From contig JAEDCX010000047.1 in the NCBI GenBank assembly GCA_016293925.1, positions 1-19,632 on the forward strand: a stretch of 19,632 bases of DNA, in the 5' to 3' direction. The position numbers and the translations under genes are program-made. This DNA comes from Lachnospiraceae bacterium. GTDB lineage: Bacteria; Bacillota; Clostridia; Lachnospirales; Lachnospiraceae. The notes beneath the pieces were generated by a model. The model had not been told where the DNA came from. It saw only the letters and a program-made list of their open reading frames with translations, and did no database searches. This document shows positions 1 to 7,272 of the stretch, piece by piece. How positions within the stretch are numbered: the first letter of the stretch is position 1; every line of letters begins with the position of its first letter.

Positions 1-35
1 CAATAACAGGTTGTGATTGTAGAATAACAGATAAT

Positions 36-54
36 TATAGGGAGAGACCCTATA
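36..54. promoter_or_regulatory. Short perfect inverted repeat in the serC leader
   Basis: A 7-bp perfect dyad, TATAGGG / CCCTATA with a 5-nt loop, lies 15 bases before the serC Shine-Dalgarno. A GATAAT hexamer at 30-35 just before it could be a -10 element, which would put the dyad across the transcription start, but no good -35 is visible, and part of the promoter may lie before the window. It could be an operator or a small 5' hairpin. The call is weak. Confidence 0.35.
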
Positions 55-84
55 TCATATTTCATCATTAAGGAGGAAAAAGTT

Positions 85-1170
85 GTGGCCAGAGTGTACA
101 ATTTTTCAGCAGGTCCCGCAGTGCTGCCTGAGGAAGTCTTAAAAGAAGCTGCAGAAGAGATGTTGGATTATAGGGGATGCGGAATGTCCGTTATGGAGAT
201 GAGTCATCGATCTAAAACGTATGATAACATTATCAAAGAAGCAGAAGCTGATTTAAGACAGATTATGAATATCCCTGATAATTACAAAGTTTTATTCCTT
301 CAGGGCGGAGCAAGTCAGCAGTTTGCCATGATTCCTATGAACCTGATGAAAAATGGTGTTGCAGATTATATTGTGACCGGTCAGTGGGCAAAAAAGGCAT
401 ATCAGGAAGCCTGCATGTACGGGAAAGCCAATAAAATCGCATCATCTGAGGACAAAACATTTTCCTATATCCCGGATTGTTCTGATCTTCCGATCTCACC
501 TGATGCAGACTATGTTTACATATGTGAGAACAATACCATTTATGGTACGAAGTTCCATGAACTTCCGAATACAAAGGGTAAGACACTGGTTGCCGATGTA
601 TCCAGCTGTTTCTTATCAGAACCTGTCGATGTAACCAAATACGGCGTGATCTACGGCGGTGTCCAGAAGAATATCGGACCTGCCGGCGTGGTAATCGTGA
701 TCATCCGGGAAGATCTGATTACAGAAGATGTTCTTCCGGGAACGCCTACCATGTTACGGTATAAAACGCATGCGGATAATGACTCCCTGTACAATACGCC
801 GCCGGCATACGGTATTTATATCTGCGGCAAGGTATTTAAGTGGATCCAGAAGATGGGCGGACTTGAGGCAATGAAGAAACGGAATGAGGAGAAGGCTGCG
901 ATTCTCTATGATTATCTGGATCACAGTAAGCTCTTCAAGCCTACGGTAGAGAAGGGAAGCAGATCGCTGATGAATGTTCCTTTTGTTACCGGAGATGACG
1001 AACTGGATGCCAAATTTGTCAAAGAAGCCAAGGCCGCAGGTCTTGAGAGCCTGAAGGGACACAGATCCGTTGGCGGTATGAGAGCAAGTATTTACAATGC
1101 TATGCCGAAGGAAGGTGTAGAGGCACTTGTGGCATTCATGAAGAAATTTGAGGCTGAGAATCTCAAATAA
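85..1170 (+). CDS. serC: Phosphoserine aminotransferase
   Basis: This enzyme converts 3-phosphohydroxypyruvate and glutamate to O-phosphoserine and 2-oxoglutarate, the second step of serine synthesis, and needs PLP. The protein is 361 aa, the usual family length. It opens with the family's NFSAGPA motif (residues 6-12). The PLP lysine is K195 in GGVQKNIGPAG (191-201), and FLQGGAS (71-77) matches the phosphate-binding region. The start is a GTG, supported by AAGGAGG at 70-76 eight bases upstream and by the motif beginning directly after it. The gene is followed after 78 bases by serA, so the two probably form one transcript that ends at the terminator at 2427-2453. Identification is secure. 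Confidence 0.97.
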   Translation: MARVYNFSAGPAVLPEEVLKEAAEEMLDYRGCGMSVMEMSHRSKTYDNIIKEAEADLRQIMNIPDNYKVLFLQGGASQQFAMIPMNLMKNGVADYIVTGQWAKKAYQEACMYGKANKIASSEDKTFSYIPDCSDLPISPDADYVYICENNTIYGTKFHELPNTKGKTLVADVSSCFLSEPVDVTKYGVIYGGVQKNIGPAGVVIVIIREDLITEDVLPGTPTMLRYKTHADNDSLYNTPPAYGIYICGKVFKWIQKMGGLEAMKKRNEEKAAILYDYLDHSKLFKPTVEKGSRSLMNVPFVTGDDELDAKFVKEAKAAGLESLKGHRSVGGMRASIYNAMPKEGVEALVAFMKKFEAENLK

Positions 1171-1193
1171 TTCCGGATGAAGCGTTTGAAACA

Positions 1194-1219
1194 GTAATTG
1201 TTCCGCGCGGAACAGTTAC
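1194..1219. repeat. 26-bp near-perfect palindrome between serC and serA
   Basis: The central 16 bases (1199-1214, TGTTCCGCGCGGAACA) are a perfect palindrome. Four further Watson-Crick pairs and one T/G pair extend it to 26 bases, leaving only one imperfect position. In RNA it would form a strong stem with a minimal loop inside the serC-serA transcript. There is no T-run after it, so it is not a standard terminator. It could be a dispersed palindromic unit, an mRNA-stability or processing hairpin, or a protein-binding site. The structure is plain; its role is unknown. Confidence 0.6.
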
Positions 1220-1248
1220 GGAAGAATAGATGAAATGAGGGAAAAGAA

Positions 1249-2412
1249 ATGTTTCGATATCATTGTCTGAATCCAATCGCACAGGTTGGACTTGACGAGT
1301 TTACGGATCGGTATGCCAAGACAGATAACGTCAATGAAGCGGACGGCATTCTGGTCAGAAGTGCAGTGATGCATGACATGGAGTTTGCAGAGAATCTCCT
1401 TGCAGTAGCAAGAGCAGGCGCGGGCGTGAATAACATTCCGCTGGATGTGCTTGCCAAAAAGGGCGTTGTGGTATTCAATACCCCCGGTGCCAATGCAAAC
1501 GGTGTCAAAGAACTTGTAATTGCCGGTATGCTGCTTGCTGCAAGAGACATTGTCGGCGGTATCAACTGGGTTGCAGAGAACAAAGAGAATGCGGATATCG
1601 CCAAAGCGGCAGAGAAAGAAAAGAAGAAATTTGCCGGTACAGAACTGCAGAATAAGAAACTGGGTATCATCGGTCTCGGAGCCATCGGTGTTAAGGTAGC
1701 CAATGCGGCAAAGCATCTTGGTATGGAAGTATACGGATATGACCCCTATCTGTCTGTAGACGCAGCATGGAATCTGAGCCGTGATGTAAAGCATGTGATC
1801 AATGTGGATGAGATCTATGAGAAGTGTGATTTTATCACCATCCATGTTCCTTTGTTGGATTCCACCAAAGGAATGATCAATCAGGAAGCCATTGCCAAGA
1901 TGAAGGACGGCGTGATCATCCTGAATCTTGCCCGTGATCTGCTTGCAAACGAGGCTGATGTTCTGGAGGCCCTGAAGAGCGGTAAGATCCGGAAATATGT
2001 TACGGATTTCCCGAATCCGACAACGGCAGGCCAGCCGGGATGTATCGTAATGCCTCATATCGGCGCATCTACCGAGGAATCGGAAGACAACTGTGCTGTT
2101 ATGGCGGTAAAAGAGATGATGGATTATCTGGAGAACGGTAATATCCGCAACTCCGTAAACTTCCCGAACTGTGACATGGGCATCTGTAATCAGGTGAGCC
2201 GTATTGCTATTTTCCATGCGAATATTGCCAATATGATTACCAAGTTTACAGCTACCTTCGGTGATCTTGGCATCAATGTTACCGATATGGTCAGCAAGTC
2301 AAAGGGCGAGAATGCGTACACCATGATCGATCTGGATACAGCTACCACACCTGATATGATCAGCAAGTTAACTGCCATTGAAGGCGTTTACAGAGTACGT
2401 AAAGTGAAATAA
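1249..2412 (+). CDS. serA: D-3-phosphoglycerate dehydrogenase, short form with ACT domain
   Basis: This enzyme oxidises 3-phosphoglycerate to 3-phosphohydroxypyruvate with NAD, the first step of serine synthesis. The 387-aa protein has a substrate domain split around a Rossmann domain with GLGAIG (142-147), the catalytic histidine in PHIGAST (H270) and the substrate/catalytic arginine at R229 in NLARD. Residues about 317-387 look like an ACT domain, which in this family can sense serine. Two features depart from the textbook enzyme: the usual ARG-G motif reads ARD, and the DVFxxEP segment carrying the catalytic glutamate is replaced by VTDFPNP (252-258). I believe this is a clostridial variant rather than a dead enzyme, since serC is adjacent. 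A GAGGGA ribosome site precedes the ATG. Confidence 0.93.
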   Translation: MFRYHCLNPIAQVGLDEFTDRYAKTDNVNEADGILVRSAVMHDMEFAENLLAVARAGAGVNNIPLDVLAKKGVVVFNTPGANANGVKELVIAGMLLAARDIVGGINWVAENKENADIAKAAEKEKKKFAGTELQNKKLGIIGLGAIGVKVANAAKHLGMEVYGYDPYLSVDAAWNLSRDVKHVINVDEIYEKCDFITIHVPLLDSTKGMINQEAIAKMKDGVIILNLARDLLANEADVLEALKSGKIRKYVTDFPNPTTAGQPGCIVMPHIGASTEESEDNCAVMAVKEMMDYLENGNIRNSVNFPNCDMGICNQVSRIAIFHANIANMITKFTATFGDLGINVTDMVSKSKGENAYTMIDLDTATTPDMISKLTAIEGVYRVRKVK

Positions 2413-2426
2413 CGGATATAATAATG

Positions 2427-2453
2427 CAGGAGCCCGGCAGGGCTCCTGTTTTT
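2427..2453 (+). terminator. Rho-independent terminator of serC-serA
   Basis: A perfect 9-bp GC-rich stem (CAGGAGCCC / GGGCTCCTG) with loop GGCA is followed directly by five Ts. It lies 15 bases after the serA stop codon and closes the serine synthesis transcript. Confidence 0.93.
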
Positions 2454-2539
2454 GCGGCATTCGGTCATGGCAGTGTCAGGCAGGCATCCTGCAAAGACAG
2501 CCCTGCCAGCGGGAGCGGCTGCCGGAAACGGAGAAAGAT

Positions 2540-3019
2540 ATGAAATGCAACAAAACAAATGCCATGCGGATTCTGGATACCTTGAAGATTCCGTATGAGT
2601 ATCAAACCTATGAATGTGATACCTTCCGGGACGGAGTTCAGATTGCGGATATGCTGGGGTTGGATCATACGATTGTGTATAAGACGCTGGTGACGGTCAG
2701 CCCGCGGAAAGAATATTACGTTTTTGTGCTGCCGGTGGAACAGGAACTGGATCTGAAGAAGTGTGCGAAGGCGGTGGGGGCCAAGTCACTGGAATTGATT
2801 CCCGTAAAGGAGATTCAGCAGGTGACCGGATATATCAGAGGCGGCTGTACCGCCATCGGCATGAAAAAACTGTATCCGACCAGAATTGATACCAGTGCCG
2901 AGCAACTTGACCGTATTGTTGTCAGCGGTGGAAGACTGGGGATACAGCTCTCATTGAACCCGTATGATCTTGCAGGCGCCGCAAAAGCGGAATTCGCGGA
3001 GATTACTCAAGATCCTTGA
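2540..3019 (+). CDS. ybaK: YbaK/EbsC-type Cys-tRNA(Pro) deacylase
   Basis: This family hydrolyses Cys-tRNA(Pro) made by error when prolyl-tRNA synthetase charges cysteine, acting in trans in the cytoplasm. The protein is 159 aa, the usual size, and is a single YbaK/EbsC domain. It has the conserved lysine of YKTLV (K48), the GYIRGGCTAIG loop (97-107), and VSGGRLGIQLSLNP (128-141) near the C-terminus. The ATG has GGAG six bases upstream. No clear promoter is visible in the 86 bases after the serA terminator, which hold GC-rich nested inverted repeats. Its last 17 bases overlap, tail to tail, the small minus-strand gene at 3003-3245. Other members of the superfamily edit Ala-tRNA(Pro), so the exact substrate is inferred. 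Confidence 0.9.
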   Translation: MKCNKTNAMRILDTLKIPYEYQTYECDTFRDGVQIADMLGLDHTIVYKTLVTVSPRKEYYVFVLPVEQELDLKKCAKAVGAKSLELIPVKEIQQVTGYIRGGCTAIGMKKLYPTRIDTSAEQLDRIVVSGGRLGIQLSLNPYDLAGAAKAEFAEITQDP

Positions 3020-3245
3020 TGATCTCCTGAAACTCATTTTCCCGCTTCATGGCAAAGAGGCTGGCGGCATCCATATAGCGGATAAAAATATCATCCAGAG
3101 AGGCGCCTTCTTCGTCGGCGATCTCCTGCATGATGGGCCGTAACTGCTCTAACTGCTGTGAAACCGGTGTTTTCTGGGGGTCAATGTCAGCCATGACCTG
3201 TTCTGCATAATCGTTTATTCTTTTCAAGAATTCTGTATCGTTCAT
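3003..3245 (-). CDS. Small acidic helical protein of unknown function (80 aa)
   Basis: I do not recognise a family. The protein begins MNDTEFLKRI and ends EIIKDLE; it is acidic, probably all-helical, with no membrane segment, signal peptide or cysteines. An upstream in-frame ATG would give 109 aa, but I chose the inner start for two reasons. A near-consensus sigma-A promoter (3277-3305) lies inside the longer reading frame, so the mRNA would begin after that ATG. Also AAAGGA sits about 10 bases before the inner ATG. The presence of both a promoter and a ribosome site argues that this is a real gene. It converges on and overlaps the deacylase gene by 17 bases. Confidence 0.72.
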   Translation of the reverse strand: MNDTEFLKRINDYAEQVMADIDPQKTPVSQQLEQLRPIMQEIADEEGASLDDIFIRYMDAASLFAMKRENEFQEIIKDLE

Positions 3246-3276
3246 TGTTCGCGAATCCTTTCTGTATTTTTTTCTC

Positions 3277-3305
3277 ATCATAGCACGATCTGGCAGAGAA
3301 GTCAA
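3277..3305 (-). promoter_or_regulatory. Sigma-A promoter for the small gene 3003-3245
   Basis: Read on the minus strand: TTGACT (3305-3300), a 17-bp spacer, then TATGAT (3282-3277). Both hexamers match the consensus at five of six positions. Transcription should start near 3270, about 25 bases before the chosen ATG. Confidence 0.85.
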
Positions 3306-3369
3306 AGCAGGGAATACCTTTTTCCGATGCATGCCATTTTCCTTTCATGCCTTTTACCTGCCTTTTTCC

Positions 3370-3402
3370 AAGGCATGCCTATTGTGCAAGGTATGCTTTT
3401 TT
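3370..3402 (+). terminator. Possible terminator hairpin overlapping the next promoter
   Basis: GCATGCCT (3373-3380) pairs with AGGTATGC (3389-3396) with one G-U pair, and six Ts follow at 3397-3402. It could end + strand transcripts running on from the deacylase gene. The promoter of the DUF1015 unit has its -35 in the loop of this hairpin, so the two elements share DNA. The stem is only moderately stable. Confidence 0.45.
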
Positions 3403-3410
3403 GTTACAAT
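3382..3410 (+). promoter_or_regulatory. Sigma-A promoter for the DUF1015 / branching-enzyme-like / mscS unit
   Basis: TTGTGC (3382-3387), a 17-bp spacer, and TACAAT (3405-3410). Predicted start is near 3417, giving a leader of about 115 bases before the ATG at 3531. No other promoter is evident before the terminator at 8176-8204. Confidence 0.75.
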
Positions 3411-3419
3411 AATCTGTAT

Positions 3420-3494
3420 GATATGCATAACCTATTGTCGAAGCTGGGAAGAAAGCTTCGGAATGCAGGTTTATCACTTGCCGCGATATGCATA
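3420..3494. repeat. Paired 10-bp repeats and hairpin in the leader of the DUF1015 gene
   Basis: GATATGCATA occurs at 3420-3429 and again at 3485-3494. The second copy extends to the perfect palindrome ATATGCATAT (3486-3495). Between them lies a hairpin, CGAAGCT (3439-3445) with AGCTTCG (3454-3460). All lie downstream of the predicted transcription start. They could be sites for a dimeric regulator or part of a folded leader; no known riboswitch motif is recognised. Confidence 0.45.
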
Positions 3495-3530
3495 TGATTA
3501 TTATGAGAAGAATACATACAGGAGAAGAAT

Positions 3531-4766
3531 ATGTCAGATATCAGACCATTTAGAGCGATCAGACCCAGAGCAGATCTTGCTGACCGGATTGCTGCACTGC
3601 CATACGATGTATACAGCCGCGAGGAGGCACGACGGGTGGTGGAGAATGATCCGTATACGTTTCTACGGATTGACCGGGCAGAAACCCAGTTTCCGCCGGA
3701 GCAGGATATGTATGCTCCCGAGGTCTATCAGAAAGCCCATGATATGCTGTGGGATATGATCGGACAGGGACAGTTTATTCAGGATGATACTCCCTGTTTC
3801 TATATATACGAGCAGGTTATGAACGGAAGGCATCAGACAGGAATTGTTGCGGTTGCTTCTGCGGACGATTACCGGGACGGTGTCATTAAGAAACATGAGA
3901 ATACCAGGGAAGAGAAGGAACTGGACAGAATCCGTCATGTGGATGCATGCGATGCCCAGACCGGTCCGATCTTTTTAGCGTACCGCAAGAATGATGTGAT
4001 TGAGGCAATCATCCGGAAGCAGAAGGAGAATCCGCCGGTCTATGAGTTTGTTTCGGATGATAACATTACCCATATCGTTTACCGGATTACCGATGCGGCG
4101 GATAATGCCATGATCCGGGAAGCGTTTGCGGGGATTGGGGCAATCTATATTGCGGACGGTCATCATCGATGCGCTTCTGCGGTCAAAGTATGTAACCTGC
4201 GCCGGGAAGGGAATATCCGGCATACCGGTGAGGAAGAATATAATTATTTCCTGTCCGTACTGTTTGCAGATGAGCAGTTGATGATTATGGATTACAACCG
4301 GGTGGTCAAGGATCTGAACGGATTGACCAAGGAAGCTTTTCTGGAGAAAATAGCGGAACGATATACCATTCAGCCGGTTGACCGGGCGGATGCAAAACCT
4401 GCGAAAAAGGGGCAGGTCGGCATGTATCTGGATGGCAGATGGTACTGCCTGAATTGGAGAGGCGTGTTCTCGGAGGACCCGGTGGACAGTCTGGATGTTT
4501 CGATTCTGCAGAAGGAGGTTCTGGAACCAATTCTCGGGATTGCGGATCCGAAGGTGGATTCCAGAATTGATTTTGTCGGCGGAATCAGGGGGCTTCAGGA
4601 ATTGGAGCGACGGGTACAGACAGACTGTGCGGTTGCATTTGCCATGTATCCCACAGATATTCATGAGTTATTCCGTGTGGCGGATGCAGGATTGCTGATG
4701 CCCCCGAAATCGACCTGGTTTGAACCCAAATTACGAAGCGGCCTGTTTATTCATTCCATCCGATAG
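3531..4766 (+). CDS. DUF1015 family protein
   Basis: This is a 411-aa cytoplasmic protein belonging, over its whole length, to the DUF1015 family, whose biochemical function is not established to my knowledge. Visible hallmarks are ALPYDV near the N-terminus (22-27), KKHENTREEKELDR (120-133), ADGHHR (208-213), and the C-terminal PPKSTWFEPKLRSG (391-404). The conserved histidines, acidic residues and arginines suggest a binding or catalytic site, which is inference. Members of this family often lie beside serA and serC in Clostridia and Bacteroidetes, and here serC-serA lie about 1.1 kb upstream, so a role linked to serine metabolism is plausible. The ATG has AGGAG six bases before it. The branching-enzyme homologue follows after 21 bases. 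Confidence 0.9.
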   Translation: MSDIRPFRAIRPRADLADRIAALPYDVYSREEARRVVENDPYTFLRIDRAETQFPPEQDMYAPEVYQKAHDMLWDMIGQGQFIQDDTPCFYIYEQVMNGRHQTGIVAVASADDYRDGVIKKHENTREEKELDRIRHVDACDAQTGPIFLAYRKNDVIEAIIRKQKENPPVYEFVSDDNITHIVYRITDAADNAMIREAFAGIGAIYIADGHHRCASAVKVCNLRREGNIRHTGEEEYNYFLSVLFADEQLMIMDYNRVVKDLNGLTKEAFLEKIAERYTIQPVDRADAKPAKKGQVGMYLDGRWYCLNWRGVFSEDPVDSLDVSILQKEVLEPILGIADPKVDSRIDFVGGIRGLQELERRVQTDCAVAFAMYPTDIHELFRVADAGLLMPPKSTWFEPKLRSGLFIHSIR

Positions 4767-4787
4767 ACAGGACAGATAGGAGCAACA

Positions 4788-7247
4788 ATGGATAAAAAAA
4801 TGTATCGACTGATGAACTGGCCTGCCATTGAGGCAATTGTATATTCCGAGGAATGTCATCCCTATGATCTGCTGGGACCGGAAACGGTCGGGAACCAGAC
4901 GCTTGTGCAGACATTCCAGCCGGGGGCCGGGGATGTGTTTCTCTATGATGAGAAAAACGAGGAAGAGATTCGTATGGAATGCGTGGATGAAGAAGGCTAT
5001 TATGCGGCATTTCTTCCAGGCAGGATGCGCAGGGAATATCATTTCACGCTGGTGGATCCTGACGGTACGGAGCGGGATGTATACGATGCCTATGCATACA
5101 GACCCCGGATCAGTCCTTCTGTCTATAAAAGGATTCAGTTGGATATGAGACCGGACAGCGCCGATCTTCTGGGCGCCCATAAAACAGTTATGGACGGTGT
5201 CTCAGGGTACTTATTTACGGTTTTTGCACCCAATGCACTGCGGGTCAGCGTAGTTGGACCGTTTAACCGTTGGGACGGAAGAGTTCATCCGATGCAGAAG
5301 ATAGAGGAATACGGTATTCATGTTCTTTTCATTCCAGGATTGGAGAGCGGGACGGAATACATGTATGAGATCAAGAAACATGACAGAAGCATTGTGCTGA
5401 AGGCAGATCCCTATGAGCTGATGCATACGGTCCGTCCGGGGAAGCATTCGGTTACGGCTGATCTTACGGAATATCCATGGACTGACCGGAATTATCTGGA
5501 GATGAAGCAAAAGCAGAATGTCAGTTCATTCCCTGTGAATATTCTGAAATTCCATCCGGCCATGATGAATCAGATGCCGGAGTTTGCGGCGGACAACCGG
5601 AAGGAACAGCTGCATAAGGTAATTGCATATGCCAAACAGATGTCCTACACGCATATTGCATTGATGGCGACGCTCCAGCATCCCTATGACGAGACGCTTG
5701 GCTATGAGGTGATTGGGTTCTACGCACCGAATTCTCTGTATTGGAAGCCGGAAGAACTGCAGGCATTTGTGGATGAATGTCACAAAAAGAATATCGGCGT
5801 ACTGATCGACTGGCCCATTGCTCGTTTCCCGAAGGATGATTTTGGATTGTGTGAATTTGACGGCAGCCGGCTGTATGAATATACGGATACCAGAAAAGCG
5901 GAAAAAGCAGACGGTGCCACAAGACTGTTTAATCTTGCCCGGTACGAGGTGCGCAATTACCTTCTGGGAAGCGCATACCACTGGCTTACCCGGTATCATG
6001 TGGATGGTCTGTGTCTGAATGATCTCAGTTCCGTTCTGTTCTATGATTACGACCGGGACGGTCTTGATTGTGCCTGCAATATGTACGGCGGTCACGAGAA
6101 TCTGGAGGCTGCGGATTTCCTGCGCAGGATGAACCAGATGATTCATAAGCAGTTTCCCTATGCTGTTATGATTGCACAGGAACCTGCGGGATTTCCGGGG
6201 GTAACAGACCCCAAAACAGAGCAGGGGCTTCATTTCGATCTGAAATGTAATCTTGGCATGACAAAGGGGCTGATGGATTATATGGCATACGATCCCTATT
6301 TCCGGAAGCATCATCACACGGAGCTGACCGACCTGAACATCTATCAGTTCTGTGAGAATTATGTGATTTCCATGGATCCGCTGGCGGCGGACTGCGGAGA
6401 TTGTTCTGTACTGGACAGAATGCCGGGGGACGGAACAGAGCAGTATGCGAATCTGCGTGCCGCATATGCGTATATGATGCTGCAGCCGGGGAAGAAAGGC
6501 AGTTTTCCGGCGCAGGTGCTGTCGGATAAACAACCCTGGAATATGCACGCCCTGTATGAGGAGCAGAAGGACTGTGGGAAGCAGTTTGCCACCTTCGTAG
6601 CGGCACTGAATGATTTCTATCTTCATCAGCCGGCGTTGTATGAACAGGATCATGAGGAGAGAGGATTCCGTTGGATCAATACCACCCGGGAAGAGGAAAA
6701 CATCCTGACCTGGGAGCGGATCAGCAGATTCGGCAGGATTCTGGTAGTGGCGCATATGGGTAATATACTCCGCAAAAATGTGGTGATCGGTGTTCCCGAG
6801 AACGGTAAGTACAAAGCGATCTTCTCCACGGATCTGCCGGAGTTCGGTGGTTCCGGCAACCATGTGAAGCGGATCCGTCCTTCCGTAAGAACTGCTGCAG
6901 ACGGACAGAAGTATTCGATCAAAATGAATCTGGCGCCCCTTTCGATTACTGCATTTTCGATGATTCCCTATACGGAGGAGGAATTGGAGAAGCAGATCGA
7001 GACGGAGAAGCAACAGCTCGCCAGACAACGGGATGCAAGGAAACTTGCCATGGTCCGCAAACGGGAGTCCGAGAAGCGGACGCTTGCGAAGCAGCGGGAG
7101 GCGGAGAAACAGGCACTTGCGCGCCGGAAGGAAGCGGAGAAACTTGCTCTGATGCAGAAGAAAGCCCGGGAGAAGGCACGTCTGTCCCAGCCAAGTACGG
7201 TAAAGACGGAACGGAAACAACCCTCCGGAAAACAGGGCGGAAAATAG
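4788..7247 (+). CDS. Branching-enzyme (GlgB) homologue with degenerate active site and coiled-coil tail
   Basis: The 819-aa protein follows the GlgB plan: N-terminal beta domain (about 1-115), CBM48 (about 130-225, with FAPNALRVSVVGPFNRWDG at 146-164), GH13 barrel (about 250-620) and C-terminal beta domain to about 727. Landmarks such as FPKDDFGL, EVRNYLL, YGGHENLEA, PGVTDP and LDRMPGD align with true branching enzymes. The active-site motifs do not. PAHF reads IARF (344-347), GLRVDAV reads GLCLNDL (407-413) so the nucleophile Asp is N411 and the Arg is C409, AEEST reads AQEPA (463-467) so the acid/base Glu is Q464, and SHDE reads SMDP (528-531). The tail (728-800) is a Lys/Arg/Glu-rich coiled coil absent from normal GlgB. 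I infer a non-catalytic glycan-binding or scaffold protein. AGGAG lies five bases before the ATG. Confidence 0.9.
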   Translation: MDKKMYRLMNWPAIEAIVYSEECHPYDLLGPETVGNQTLVQTFQPGAGDVFLYDEKNEEEIRMECVDEEGYYAAFLPGRMRREYHFTLVDPDGTERDVYDAYAYRPRISPSVYKRIQLDMRPDSADLLGAHKTVMDGVSGYLFTVFAPNALRVSVVGPFNRWDGRVHPMQKIEEYGIHVLFIPGLESGTEYMYEIKKHDRSIVLKADPYELMHTVRPGKHSVTADLTEYPWTDRNYLEMKQKQNVSSFPVNILKFHPAMMNQMPEFAADNRKEQLHKVIAYAKQMSYTHIALMATLQHPYDETLGYEVIGFYAPNSLYWKPEELQAFVDECHKKNIGVLIDWPIARFPKDDFGLCEFDGSRLYEYTDTRKAEKADGATRLFNLARYEVRNYLLGSAYHWLTRYHVDGLCLNDLSSVLFYDYDRDGLDCACNMYGGHENLEAADFLRRMNQMIHKQFPYAVMIAQEPAGFPGVTDPKTEQGLHFDLKCNLGMTKGLMDYMAYDPYFRKHHHTELTDLNIYQFCENYVISMDPLAADCGDCSVLDRMPGDGTEQYANLRAAYAYMMLQPGKKGSFPAQVLSDKQPWNMHALYEEQKDCGKQFATFVAALNDFYLHQPALYEQDHEERGFRWINTTREEENILTWERISRFGRILVVAHMGNILRKNVVIGVPENGKYKAIFSTDLPEFGGSGNHVKRIRPSVRTAADGQKYSIKMNLAPLSITAFSMIPYTEEELEKQIETEKQQLARQRDARKLAMVRKRESEKRTLAKQREAEKQALARRKEAEKLALMQKKAREKARLSQPSTVKTERKQPSGKQGGK

Positions 7248-7272
7248 AATGGAAAAGTGAGGCGGAATACAA

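Noticed and set aside
1216..2217. A 333-codon open frame on the minus strand opposite serA
   Set aside because: The + strand gene is unmistakably serA; the antisense product is Cys/His/Ile-rich with no recognisable domain.
3331..3759. A 142-codon + strand frame starting before the DUF1015 gene
   Set aside because: Its second half overlaps DUF1015 out of frame, its start precedes the promoter at 3382-3410, and no ribosome site is present.
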